Source: Macrosoma leucophasiata (taxonomy: Eukaryota; Arthropoda; Insecta; Lepidoptera; Hedylidae). Taken from it: a stretch of DNA of 64,000 nt. Below the pieces are notes generated by a model. The model saw only the letters and a list, made by a program, of their open reading frames with translations, had not been told where the DNA came from and made no database searches. Below are positions 33,950 to 44,407 of this stretch, piece by piece; the first letter of the stretch is position 1; each line of letters opens with the position of its first letter. The translations under genes and the position numbers were made by a program. Location of the stretch: positions 516,001 through 580,000 of the forward strand of contig JAWQUS010000011.1 in the NCBI GenBank assembly GCA_036365455.1. Reading direction: 5' to 3'.

Positions 33950-36437
33950 TTTCGGACAGCAAAAAAACACCCGAAAATATCTGCAATACACTTACGTAGA
34001 CAAGTCACACAAAAACACTACGAAAACGGTTCTAAATGTAATAATCACAAAGATAAAGGCATCAACACCCACTAAAGAGATTACCACACAATACTGGTAC
34101 AATACAAAATAAGCCTACAGTAATCGCAATTCCCCATCAGCTAAAATCGTGTTATCGTACCAACATTTGCCCATAAGAAGACACCCTAAGCGACGTCACA
34201 CACACGCGTCAATTTTATCGCGTCCACTGCCCTCCAGTTTGTTTTTTTATCGATCGCTTCCATTCCCACGTACCCCCAAAACTAGTGGATTTGATTCGTT
34301 TCGTTTATTCCACTCTGTTGGTGATGCTGGTGTTATTTTTTTATTAAGAATCATTTCAACCCTTACTAAACACCTTATTTAACCTTATTAGTTTGTATCT
34401 TACAATTGTCACACATATTTATTATTTACACCTTCAATTCTATAATTAACTAGGTTTTTTAAATCCCATTTAAAAAATGACTTAATTAAAGCTTAATTTA
34501 TTTGAGAATACTTCCAAGTGCCAAGAGGTCCCACTTAGTACCGCCTGATTGCAATTGGAATAAAGATACCCGATATTTACCACGCTATTCTTTGGCATAG
34601 AATAATAATTATTATATTCATTTATTCAGATGATTAAAAATCCATTCATTATTTGTTAGTAAGGCTTATTGAATTTTACCTTACTACAATATTACATGTC
34701 AATTATTAATAATTCATTATTTGTAAGTATCATCTAATGTTTAAATTGTTTTTTTTTGTGCTCACCGATTGCCTGCTGATGTAGACCAAAAGCGTTATGA
34801 AAAGACCCAACCACATAAGACGAGACGAATTGAAATCGAACTCAAGTTGCTGAAAGCTGCTGGCAGCTGTGGTCCACTACAAATATTCTAACGATGTAGT
34901 TTTATATTCAATTTACTGCTCTGTTTTTATTTAATTTTTTCCCTCACATTAAACAAATACCGTTTTCATAATAAAAAACAATAAAATTAAAAACCAAACA
35001 CCAGCGGGGCACCTTAACCTTGAAAACGCACTTAACTGCCTCATAAACACAATAATAAACGGAGCGCTAATAAAAAACCCATTTCAGTATTAACTACGAT
35101 ATCCTAACCCTTAAATAAAACTGTCACCCTCGAATTCGCGGCATCCGGGACGGCTTATCATTTTTAGGGTCCTGTTGCAGAATTACGAAAAAAAACGGGT
35201 TTAACTTTGTCACGTCTATTACTATGTTTCTTTATTATAACTTCAGATTACAGAAAAAGTCTGAGGTAGCAGTCATTTTACTTTAAACCAAATTCTAGTT
35301 ACAATATTAATATACTGCCCGAAGGTGGTTCACGAATCTTAGGAATCAGCAAGCATGAAGAATGTTAAAGAGACACAGAGAGATAGTGTGTAAGAATGGA
35401 GATATTTGGCGTACCTATTAAGCTCTCAGTCTATTTATATAGCTCTAAGTATTCCTGTGCCTGAAAATACAACGTTTTACTTAACCTTTGACTATAATTA
35501 TAAAAGTGAATTATTTCAAACCGTTCTTAAATAGATACAAATCTAGTGTTAAAACACGAGTAGTGTTATACGTGTTTCAAAACTCAAAGTTATACAAGCA
35601 CATACACATATAGGATAATAATTCACATGTTCAATTGCAAATACTTTAAATAAACAAAATGCTACACGAATATAATATATTATTGTTATGTCTACAGAGC
35701 ATTTAACTATAAACAATATATTAATTAAGCAGCGAAATTTGTTTAGTGAGTATTAAATTAAATGGTATATTTTCAGTTGCATTATGAAGTTAAAATACTT
35801 CAATAAACATAATAACCGTACGCATTTTATCTGTATACGGAACCCTTAACTACGTGTAAAACGCATCTAGCAGATTTTTTTTCGATCAGGCGGCGGGCGG
35901 CCTGATAACTATGGGCATGGGGTTAGTTGACAGCTCTCTACCCGGGATTAACTTTGTGGTGGAGAATAAATTTAATAGCTTTTTTGAGAGGCCTTCCCGA
36001 CCCACCGGCGCGCAGTTAAGTGTTGAGTTTTTGTTTGGAAATTGCCTGGAGATTGTTGGGTATTAAAACGCTTGTTATTACAGCGTTTGAAACATAAATT
36101 ATGTCGATATTTAAGTATAGGTGTGTGATTGACTCGTTCCCTTCGTAAGTGTGGCTTTAATTTTAATGCTTTATTAAGGTTTTGATGTCTATATTTAGGT
36201 GTTCTTCTGAGAAATTAGTCTATGATTGTTGTTGTTATAACGTTGCTATTTTAATCCCATGAAGAGGCTTCCCAAATTAATTTAAATCTCCTTGTATTAA
36301 TTATATCTAGAATTATAAAATATTTTTTAATATCATAAAAATTGATGTGGGCTAAAAAATTTCAACACTTTGAAAGTAGGTACCTATTCGAAAAATTTAT
36401 TTGTTTTAATTTTAATTAGAAATATATATATATTTAT
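33950..36437. other. unassigned stretch downstream of the gag-pro remnant
   Basis: It may include the element's 3' LTR (34380-34600 is non-coding and AT-rich), but no LTR ends are paired. A GC-rich patch with a hairpin (TCAGG..CCTGA, 35886-35905) lies at 35880-36040. No gene is supported. Confidence 0.3.
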
Positions 36438-36780
36438 TTTTCTATGTCATGAAGTGGCAAATGAACTTACGGTTTACATTGATGGTAATTAATACTGAAA
36501 GCCTATGAATATCTTTAAATGTAGATGCGTAGTGCGAATACGGCCTGAGAGAGCCCTCCTCGAGGCTCTGTGCCTCTTTGCCCAAAAGACAGGGTAACTG
36601 TGACGTACATATTACCACCTGATCGGCACACGATACTGCTTAACGCTACCATTTAGCGGCAAGTAGATTATGTAATAGAATAAATGGCTTTTTTACCATT
36701 ATTTTATTTTGTTTAGATTAGGTAATGCGGTAGTGGCTACGCTCGCGAGATCAGTCACTGGAGCTCTAACCACCAGTACA
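36438..36780 (-). mobile_element. SINE-A, old copy with a 37-bp insert
   Basis: Family blocks run from AGTGGCAAATGAACTTACGG to CACTGGAGCTCTAACCACCA, diverged and with a GC-rich stretch in the middle. It holds the small insert at 36677-36713. Confidence 0.75.
36677..36713 (+). mobile_element. extremely truncated retroelement tail, 13-bp TSD
   Basis: The insert contains AATAAATGGCTTTTTT, a 3'-end-like sequence. It is flanked by TAGATTATGTAAT (36664-36676) and TAGATTAGGTAAT (36714-36726), one mismatch, which splits the SINE-A at exactly this point. Confidence 0.65.
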
Positions 36781-37542
36781 TATTCTTACACCCATATTCT
36801 AAGACATTACTCGAAACATTCCTTGACTCACAATCATATGAGGACGCCGCGAAATCCATATTCTTAGTTGTATTTTGACAGTAACACATGTGTATGGATT
36901 ATCTTAAAGATATTTCACATAATCTTGAAAATCCATTTTTATAGAAAAATATGGTATTTAACTATATTTCCAGACAGTTCCCACACGAAAAACTTATTGA
37001 GCGCTAGAATGTGGTAGCGCGTAAATGTAAATACTCCTCAAGTTTGACAATTGCTTTCTTACCTCAAACGGAGGCAAAATATCGAGTTGACGTTATTATT
37101 TACAATCCATTGAGTGAGGTTCAGTTAAGGTCGAGATTACGACTTAGAATATGGTGTTAGACTATGAGGGTGCAATCGTGTGATAAGACTGTGCGTATGG
37201 CACTGTGATGGGTTGCGCAGAGCTGTTTCCTTTTAATAAATAGTTACAAAAGCATCTCAAAAATTGAAATATATTATGTATACATATATTTTTTTGTAGA
37301 CATACATTCACCTACTTAATGTGACAATGTGGTGCGAACACGAGTCGGGGCTCTTTGATATTCACTTACCATCAATGTAAAGTAGATGTGTACAAAAAGC
37401 AAATGATAAATAATCTGTCAGTGAAATCGGAAACAAAAAACTATTTTAATATTCTGATTATACATATAATTAATAATATAGGCTGTACCTATAAAATTTC
37501 CACAGATGTGGTAGGTATTATGATTTGGTAAATCCTTGAACA
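36781..37542. other. unassigned stretch
   Basis: Nothing recognised. Confidence 0.3.
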
Positions 37543-37614
37543 GTCCCTGTGGCGCAGGATTAGCTCGTTGGACTTCTAATCCAAAGGTCGTGGGTTCGAT
37601 TCCCACCAGGGATG
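37543..37614 (+). tRNA. tRNA-Arg (anticodon TCT)
   Basis: It decodes AGA in cytosolic translation if functional. The 72-nt cloverleaf has acceptor GTCCCTG paired with CAGGGAT (G-T at the top pair), D stem GCGC/GCTC with one mismatch and loop AGGATTA, anticodon arm TTGGA-CTTCTAA-TCCAA (anticodon TCT), T arm GTGGG-TTCGATT-CCCAC and discriminator G. A and B boxes are present. A TTTTT pol III terminator begins 11 nt downstream. Unlike the SINE heads in this window it is single copy here, has no SINE body and has a regular anticodon arm. The D-stem mismatch and the short D loop leave some chance that it is a pseudogene. Confidence 0.7.
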
Positions 37615-37624
37615 GTGGTATATC

Positions 37625-37629
37625 TTTTT
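37625..37629 (+). terminator. RNA polymerase III T-run terminator
   Basis: TTTTT, 10 bases after the tRNA-Arg 3' end. Confidence 0.6.
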
Positions 37630-38272
37630 CAAACATAGGTACGGTATTTTTATTTCAACGAGCTTCAATCTTTTTACTTGTTCTTAAACTACTTTTAGTA
37701 ATTTTGTACTGTGTTGTTAGTAAATTTAATGAAACAGATTGATCTTTTTTTATAACAACAACTTACATTTCTTCAAAATATTAAGTGACAATACTTTTAC
37801 TTACTTTTTTTTATAGGCAACCTAGTGGATAAAATAACACTATGAAATTGTGCTAGTGTAATTTTTTTTAAACGGATACGGTAATGGAATGGTTTATTAA
37901 TATTTTTTAAAATTGATGTTTAGGTACATTTAAATAATTATATGTGTTGAAATAACTGAAATCAATCATAGGTGAGAAATTATAGCTGTCATTTGTTTTT
38001 TTTTTTTTTTTTTTGACTGCATGATTTAGGCCGCAACTTTAACTTGATTTGGATGACTATTCTCTAGATTATAAATATGCGTAAAAAATAGGTTTGCATC
38101 ATATCTGCATGAACAAAATGATTCTGCAGTGGGATACTAACCTAATAGTTACTGCAGAATTCATCCAACTTGTTTTTGACATTGTTAAAGTTACAATGGT
38201 TGCAAGTGAAGTAACAATATCTGACAGATAATTGACATTAACAACAACTTTAACCACCGCTTCTTGTCGTCA
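37630..38272. other. unassigned stretch
   Basis: A poly-T run of about 18 lies at 37997-38014. No gene is seen. Confidence 0.3.
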
Positions 38273-38534
38273 TTTTTTTATGTAATGGAAGTGGCAACAA
38301 GCATGCAGTTCACATTGATGTTAAGTGATGACTGGAGCCTATAGACACCCACAGAAAGACCAAGGTCAAAATACAGATGCGTTACCAGGCCTAAAGAGTT
38401 ATGCCTCTGTGCCGGAAATTACAGGGCCACGATAGTGCTGAACACTACCATTTAGCGGCAAGTAGGTAGGTATATTAGGTAATGCGGTGATGCCTACGCC
38501 CGCGAGCTCCGTCACTGGAGTTCTACCACCAGTA
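38273..38534 (-). mobile_element. SINE-A with a small internal deletion
   Basis: Near consensus (CAACAAGCATGCAGTTCACA to CTACCACCAGTA) but lacking about 30 bp between ACAGGGCC and ACGATAGTGCTG. A 6-bp GTAGGT expansion follows GGCAA. Confidence 0.85.
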
Positions 38535-38838
38535 AAAACATTTTCAGCAATTTTTTTGCTTAACTGGTACTTTCAAAAGCTGATTGAAGCTAAAGTGATA
38601 TGATTCCCAGCCTCAATATAGGTAACTAGACAATTCGTAATTCTTACACAGAAAGTTTCATTAAGTAGGTACTTATATTGAAAAGGTTTATGAATTAAAC
38701 TTGAACGAATTAATTTTAAGCCTTGTTTCAAATGTTGATTCATAATTAAATCTCTAATCTGACTGAAATAGATCACGATGAGTTATTCAAATTTAGTGTA
38801 AAACTCCCTTAATTATGTCGACGTTCATTTCAAAATAG

Positions 38839-39271
38839 GTAGGTAGAGCTCGTCTAAGCTGAAATGACGCGCCCCACTACTTAATTAGTTTATATTTTAA
38901 AGAAAAATGGAAAGACAAATTTGACTTCAGGCGAGACTCGAACTCGCGGCCTACTGGGAATCTAGTCCAGCCGCTCTTCCAATTGAGCTACTGAAGTCCT
39001 GCCCGATTTGTCGAATCTTTCCTTCACATTTATTGCATTGCTTTATGGTAGCAGCAGCGCCATCTATGAAGTCAAATTTTTCTTTCCATTTTTCTTTAAA
39101 ATATAAATATATTTCACAAGCATGTGTTAATGCGAAATAATATAAAACAATACTTAATTAGTTGCTTACATAAATATTGATAATGATACTTATTTGTATA
39201 TTTGAAATTTGCTCGTGTGCGCTAATGCGATAGTGGGGCGCGTCATTTCAGCTTAGACGAGCTCTACCTAC
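38839..39271. mobile_element. MITE with 41-bp perfect TIRs, carrying a SINE-T
   Basis: 38839-38879 (GTAGGTAGAGCTCGTCTAAG onward, ending GCGCCCCACTA) and 39231-39271 are exact reverse complements over 41 bp. Without the nested SINE-T and one target copy the element would be about 160 bp. No transposase and no clear TSD. Perfect TIRs next to a decaying neighbourhood suggest recent mobility. Confidence 0.85.
38891..39151 (+). mobile_element. SINE-T with inverted 5' part and 12-bp TSD
   Basis: ACTTAATTAGTT at 38879-38890 and 39152-39163 flanks the 261-bp insert. The tail (39067-39151, GAAGTCAAATTTTTCTTTCC to GCGAAATAATATAAAAC) is in plus orientation. The tRNA-like unit (38923-38998) is in minus orientation with part of its own tail, so the 5' part is inverted with respect to the 3' tail. 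The 76-nt unit equals that at 51829-51904 and differs by one base from that at 16975-17050. Confidence 0.85.
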
Positions 39272-39314
39272 GTTAAATGGTTTCATAATAATATTATATC
39301 TTGGATTAATTAAT

Positions 39315-39682
39315 AATAATGGCAACCCATTATACGTCCCACTGCTGGGCACGAGTCTCTCCCCTTTTTTGGGGGGGAGGCCTGGAGCTTACTCCACCAC
39401 GCTGCTCCAATGCGGATTGGTGGAGGTGGGTGGGTTTGTGGCCAACCCACTGTCGGATGTTTTCAAGCCGCCCATAAGGCCTCCGACAAGGTTTAACGAC
39501 TGCTATCCATCGATAGCAACCGGGACCGACGGCTTAACGTGCCCTCCGAAGCACGGAAACGCGCATTTAATTTACCACTAGCGGTCACCCATCACACTAC
39601 GCGACCGCGCCCGTAGTGCTTAACCGAGCAGATCGCTTACGATCTACACCAGCCGCTGGGCCATGCGCGCCTCCATTATATT
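39315..39682 (-). mobile_element. 5S-rRNA-derived SINE, copy 2 with 11-bp TSD
   Basis: Full length and nearly identical to copy 1 apart from a handful of substitutions and a C-run length change. GATTAATTAAT lies at 39304-39314 and 39683-39693. The 5S-like promoter is intact (minus-strand GGTTAAGCACTACGGGC, GATGGGTGACCGC). Confidence 0.88.
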
Positions 39683-39693
39683 GATTAATTAAT

Positions 39694-41219
39694 ATTAAAA
39701 ATTAAATTCTTTCTTCGATAATATGTTTATTAATTGAAAAATGATAGAGCATGTTCTCATAATAAATGACTCATAGAGCGCTTGATTTAAACATATATCT
39801 ATGTTAGTTTCACACGTGATAAACTAACATTAATTTCACTTTTATTATTAACATTTTAAAATTATTACTAGGTACGCACCAACGTTTTATCAAGTACCTA
39901 CCTAGTAGATAGTAAAGGAGATGTTGCGAGTTCGGCTCTGGTTCGTACATATCCCCAAAAAATGGGTAAATTAAAGAAGAATCCGAAAAAAATACAATTA
40001 ATATATTCCAGAATATATTTTAGAGTTACAACCACATTTAATTCAAACGATTTTATCATTTTCAACCATGTCCAACGTGGCGGCGATACCGCCGCTGCTT
40101 GGGATAGTGCCTTTATAGATAAAACAAAAATCTATGATACATATAAAATATCTAAGTAAAATAATGTGATGATATATATATAAAATAATGCAATCTGTAT
40201 CTTACTAGTGCATCACATATTATAAAAAAAACGATGTATCAAATCGATGCATTTAAAGAAGTTCCGGTTTTTTTTTTTAAATTGGAAATTGATTAGTATA
40301 GATTAACACATGAAATCGATTTTGATAGTATTTAGAAAATATTACTTTTTTCTCCAAGTACTATATAATAAAAAACACAATTTAAAAAATGAAAATGTCA
40401 AAATGACATCGCCCGCCATATTCGCCATGTTGGTTTTGAGTTACAATTCTAACTGCAAATAATGTTTTGTAACTGCAAACAAAGCTAAATAAGTGAAAAT
40501 ATGCAGTAAAAAACATTTTTATATTGATTTTGCCTGTTAATGATATTGTGTACAATACATGGCCGGAGGTCCATACATTCTTGCAACATCTCCTTTTGCT
40601 TTAGATCTAATTAAGTAGTTTTATTTAAGGATTATAATTTGCCATGAAGAGTATCATAATACAGATATATACCTATACCTAGGTAGTGGTATTTCTATCT
40701 TAAAATATTATAGGAATGATTTATTATACCTTTATTAAAATAATTTCAATAAAAATTTAATTGCCGATACTGAACTTTAGCTAACGATAATACCTATCTT
40801 ATAAAACTCTACATTATACTATCAAAATTGCAGAAAGTATTTGAATCAATTGTTTTATAGTTTTTTTTTATTGTAGTAGCTAGTTATTATTTAATTTTGC
40901 TATATCCAAATTGATAAACTATATTTCTTCTGCTCTACATCTCTACATGTGCTGCTATTAAAATTCAATCAAAAGTTGCAATGTACCTACGGTAACTGAT
41001 AAAATTAGTCGAAGACCATCGTTTTCATACCAGAAATAATAAATCTCTAACCAACTTTTCTACAAAATGTAATTTTTTATACCAATTCGTCGTGAAACTT
41101 TTACCGGCTTTTAAGATTATTCGTTTGATAGAGTCATCATTACACATCATTACACATCACCAGCGATAAATATCACCAGTTCAATGAACACCCAATCGAC
41201 GCTTATAAGAATGACGCAC
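39694..41219. other. unassigned stretch, probable first intron of the collagen-like gene
   Basis: It lies immediately downstream (minus strand) of the splice donor at 41219-41218. No GGN-repeat exon is readable here on the minus strand. Confidence 0.35.
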
Positions 41220-41568
41220 CTGGTGGGCAGAGGCAGTCACCATAGTCCCTGATGCTCCTCCGCGGCCGCCAGTGCGCGGGCGGCCGGGGCGGCCGGGCCG
41301 GCACCTCCCGCCGCAGCCTCTCCACCAGCGGCTGCTGCGGCTCCAGCACCGCGCTGCGCAGCGCCAGGTGCTGCTCCTCCAGCACCGACAGCCGCTCCTG
41401 CAGACCCTGCTGCTTGTACAGACTGTACCCGCTCGATACCAAGCTCATAGCACAAGCACACCACAGAACGGCACAGTACATCCATGGGTCCGTGCATTTC
41501 TCGCATTCCTTCTCCTTCTTCGGCGGACTTTTAGGGGGTTTCCCCCCCACTTTCAATATCATCGTCAT
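41220..41568 (-). CDS. first coding exon of a type II membrane collagen-like protein
   Basis: ATG at 41568-41566; 116 codons plus one base, then the donor CAG|GTGCGT (intron from 41219). The N terminus is short and basic-proline-rich with two CxxC-like cysteines (residues 22 and 25). One membrane segment spans about 29-51, and positive residues before it predict N-in topology. Residues 52-88 are heptad-like and glutamate/leucine-rich, a likely trimerising coiled coil. A furin-type RPRR lies at 101-104, and the exon ends CLCPP plus a split Gly codon, phase 1, as expected if Gly-X-Y repeats follow. This plan is that of membrane-anchored collagens that are shed after trimerisation (family knowledge). 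Composition is strongly GC-rich against an AT-rich background. An alternative is another shed type II protein without collagen repeats; no downstream exon was found. Confidence 0.72.
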
Positions 41569-42017
41569 CAGGATCGGAACATTATCACAACACTGAACGA
41601 TCGCGTATTCCGCGGGAAGGCCACGAGCGACACACGTCCACCCTCGGTCGCAGGCGGCACGCCACTGAGGTACGGTCGGATTCGGGATAGATCCGAGATG
41701 CTGACTCCCTGATCGTTTCGTTCCTTTGTTTACTTCTTGAAAAACCTTTTTTTGACCTGTTGAGTTCGATAGTTCGTGAACTATTGTGATGTCATTTATA
41801 GTTCTATAGTTTAGTAATCGTTTTCCCTAACTAATGTCAAAGCATAGCAAAAAATGTAGTCGGGGAAGCTTAAATTTTCAGCGTGAATCTTATTCACAAA
41901 GAATGCATTTGTTAAGATTCGACTTTTGGATAAATTATTATAGGGGGCTAAGTAATCGATTACTTTTTAACAGATAGGGTGAAAATGGGAAAGGATGTTG
42001 TTGGTAGGTATAGTTTC
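41569..42017 (-). promoter_or_regulatory. probable 5' UTR and promoter region of the collagen-like gene
   Basis: GC-rich and CpG-containing to about 41720. An arthropod-initiator-like TTCAGT on the minus strand lies at 41593-41598, 25 nt upstream of the ATG. No TATA box is evident. The transcription start is a guess. Confidence 0.35.
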
Positions 42018-42300
42018 TTTTTTTTTATGTAAAGGAAGTGGCAAACAAGCATGCAGTTCACATTGATGTTAAGTGATGACTGCAGCCTATAGACACCCAC
42101 ACAAAGACCGAGGTCAAAATGCAGATGCGTTACCACTCCTGAGGCCTAAGGTGTTATGCCTCTGTGCCGGAAATTACAGGGCCGTACATTACCACCTGAC
42201 CGGAACACGATAGTGCTAAACACTACCATTGGCAAGTGTATTAGGTAATGCGGTGGTGCCTACGCCCGCGAGCTCCATCACTGGAGCTCTACCACCAGTT
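42018..42300 (-). mobile_element. SINE-A, reference copy
   Basis: About 285 bp. Read on the minus strand it starts ACTGGTGGTAGAGCTCCAGT, where GAGCTCC and GGAGCTC bracket a 6-base loop (a terminal hairpin). It has the middle blocks GGTAGTGTTTAGCACTATCG and GTTCCGGTCAGGTGGTAATG, and a 3' region GACTGCAGTCATC-like in other copies, CATGCTTGTTTGCC, then poly-A. The 3' region resembles the tails of poly-A LINEs common in Lepidoptera, which suggests a LINE-tail SINE. No convincing tRNA or 5S promoter was found. The family has about 26 recognisable copies or pieces in this window, the most numerous here. Confidence 0.88.
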
Positions 42301-42476
42301 AATAAAATAAGTTATATAAAATCTTTACAATTTTAGGAAGCTTTTGTGTACAAATCCCGACAACATGAATCGATGAAATATTTGCGCAACTTTCTAGTTC
42401 AAATGCTGAAATTATGACGCATCTTGTTTTTTTTTTGTTATTCACATATTTCACATGCCTTGAGAAGTTGATTCTT

Positions 42477-43103
42477 AGGGTTCCGTACCTTAAAAGGAAA
42501 AAAGTAACCCTTATAGGATCACTCGTGCGTCTGTCTGTCTGTCTGTCTGTTTGTCCGTCCGTCACAGCCAATTTGCTCCGAAACTACTTGACCGATTGAG
42601 TTGAAATTTGATGAATATATGTAAGTATATAAGATGAACACGTCAAGTAAAATAATAAATTTTAAACAGGGGGGGCACTTTCGGGGGATAAATCAGAAAA
42701 TTAAAAAAAAAAATTGTAAAATGTATCGTGTGACATATCAAATGAAAGAGGTTGTTATAAGCATCTCAGATAATTTTTTTTATAATTTTTGCATAAATAA
42801 ATTTGAAGTTATTTAAGAAAAACGACGAAAATTGACCATTTCCCCCCCTATCTCCGAAACTACTAAACTTAAAATTTTGACAAAAATGTGGGAAAGAGTT
42901 CTTGGCCTATAGATTACTGAAAAACCTATAAGAAGTATGAGTATTGAAATTAAATCGAAAATTCTTAATAATATAACCCCCCTGCCGGTACCACCGTGAC
43001 CGCTATGTCTCTGCATTTTAAATCTGTAATATTTTCGAAAATATTTATTTAAATTACGGAACCCTCACCACGCGAGTCGAACTCGCACTTGTCCGGTTTT
43101 TTT
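42477..43103 (+). mobile_element. P repeat, reference copy
   Basis: Begins AGGGTTCCGTACCTTAAAAG, then AACCCTTATAGGATCACTCG, a GTCT microsatellite (42531-42550), a body of about 500 bp, TTACGGAACCCT (complement of the start) and a tail GCGAGTCGAACTCGCACTTG plus CCGG and poly-T. The ends AGGGTTCCGT/ACGGAACCCT are a 10-bp inverted pair, and GCGAGT/ACTCGC forms a hairpin in the tail. There is no protein. Class not settled. Confidence 0.8.
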
Positions 43104-43112
43104 ATTGTTATA

Positions 43113-43436
43113 TAGCAGTAAACAAGCATACAGTTCACATCTTCATGAGATTGGAAATCGATGTAGATGCGCTGCTACATCTGAGGTCTAAGGTATTATG
43201 CCTCTGGACCGGAAATGACAGAGCCGTACATTAGCACCTGACCGGGACACGATAGTGCTGAACACTGTTATTTAGAGGAAAATAGATTAGGTAATGTTCC
43301 GATCCTAGCCTCCCCCTAAAAAGGGGAGAGACTCGTGCCCAGTAGTGGGACGTAAATTGGGTTGCCATTATTATTATATTATAATGCGGTGTTGCCTACG
43401 CTTTCGAGCTAAGTCACTGGAGCTCTACCACCAGTA
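43113..43436 (-). mobile_element. SINE-A split by a 5S-SINE tail
   Basis: Left part 43113-43296 (AAACAAGCATACAGTTCACA, ACCGGGACACGATAGTGCTG), right part 43382-43436 (AATGCGGTGTTGCCTACG to ACCACCAGTA). Confidence 0.8.
43297..43381 (+). mobile_element. 85-bp 5S-SINE 3' tail inside SINE-A
   Basis: GGGGAGAGACTCGTGCCCAG and GTGGGACGTA match the 5S-SINE tail, ending in ATT units. TAATG (43292-43296, 43382-43386) is the short target duplication. Confidence 0.75.
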
Positions 43437-43601
43437 TTTATACATATTAAGTTGTACATAGTTTTTCTATGTGTTATGTAGGTACTTGTTTACCGACTTA
43501 AAAAAAAATTATTCAAGAAATGTGACTCTACATAAAAGCTCTACATACATTTAAAAGCTTACATACAACGAAACTCAATTTTTTAAGAGTATTTATCAGA
43601 A

Positions 43602-43661
43602 ACAAATATATTAGTCTATCCGATATTAGACATCCGAGGTATCTGTTAATATGGAACGTAA
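43602..43661 (+). repeat. ~60-bp direct repeat, left copy
   Basis: TTAGTCTATCCGATATTAGA and ATCTGTTAATATGGAA match 43967-44030 with few differences; the two flank a SINE-A. Confidence 0.85.
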
Positions 43662-43680
43662 AAATACTATAATAATGTAA

Positions 43681-43968
43681 TACTGGTGGTAGAGCTCCAG
43701 CGACGGAGCTCGCGGGCGTAGGCACCACCGCATTACCTAATATACTTACCGCTAAATTGTAGTGTTCAGCACTATTGTGTTCCGGTCAGGTGGTAATGTA
43801 TGGCCCTGTAATTTCCGGCACAGGGGCATAACACCTTAGACCTCAGCAGTGGCAACGCATCTGCATTTTGACCTTGGTCTTTGTGTGGGTGTCTATAGGC
43901 TGCAGTCATCACTTAACATAAATGTGAACTGCATGCTTGTTTGCCACTTCCATTACATAAAAAAAAAC
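43681..43968 (+). mobile_element. SINE-A, full length, between long direct repeats
   Basis: It runs from TACTGGTGGTAGAGCTCCAG to TTCCATTACAT plus poly-A of 9 or so. Close to consensus. Confidence 0.88.
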
Positions 43969-44030
43969 AAATAGGTATATTAGTCTATCCGATATTAGAT
44001 ATCCGAAGTATCTGTTAATATGGAATGTAA
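43967..44030 (+). repeat. ~60-bp direct repeat, right copy
   Basis: Partner of 43602-43661; includes GGT insertion near its start and C/T changes. Confidence 0.85.
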
Positions 44031-44396
44031 TCTAAAGTTGTCTGACTAAAGTGTCGACTGTAAATTTATCGTTTGTCTGTTAAGTAAATAGACTTAAATG
44101 GAGACAAAATTTAAGTAAAAGCATTTGAAATGGGAAGCTAAAATTGACTGCTGAAAATAGATTGTCACTCTAATTTAGTGGTAATATTTTGAGCAGGTCC
44201 TGTATTGCAGGAAACGTTTTGATTTTGGGTGGAACTTAAATCTGCAACAACCAGGTGGATATACCTGAAATCGATATGACATACCATGCATGGGTCCTGT
44301 TGAAAACCAGCGTCAGGTACCTCGTATTTGAAGTAACCTGACATTTGCTGAACATGACACCTTTTAGACGCAGCCGTGAGGCACATATTACATATA
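44031..44396. other. unassigned flank of the RTE
   Basis: A 73-codon minus-strand frame at 44165-44386 is not recognised; it may be an older repeat. Confidence 0.3.
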
Positions 44397-44407
44397 GGCT
44401 TGTACCT
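44397..44407 (+). repeat. RTE target-site duplication, 3' side
   Basis: GGCTTGTACCT, identical to 47639-47649. Confidence 0.9.

Noticed and set aside
33915..34112. Continuation of pol after the protease frame
   Set aside because: The frame is asparagine/threonine/lysine-rich and shows no RT, RNase H or integrase motif.
41237..41712. Other long frames on both strands over the collagen-like exon (for example 41272-41712 plus)
   Set aside because: They are shadows of a GC-rich exon, with low-complexity Arg/Ala/Gly composition. Only the minus-strand frame has a membrane segment, a furin-type site and a splice donor.
42531..42555. GTCT run as a CRISPR-like or satellite array
   Set aside because: It is a short microsatellite inside the P repeat, present at the same place in the other copies.
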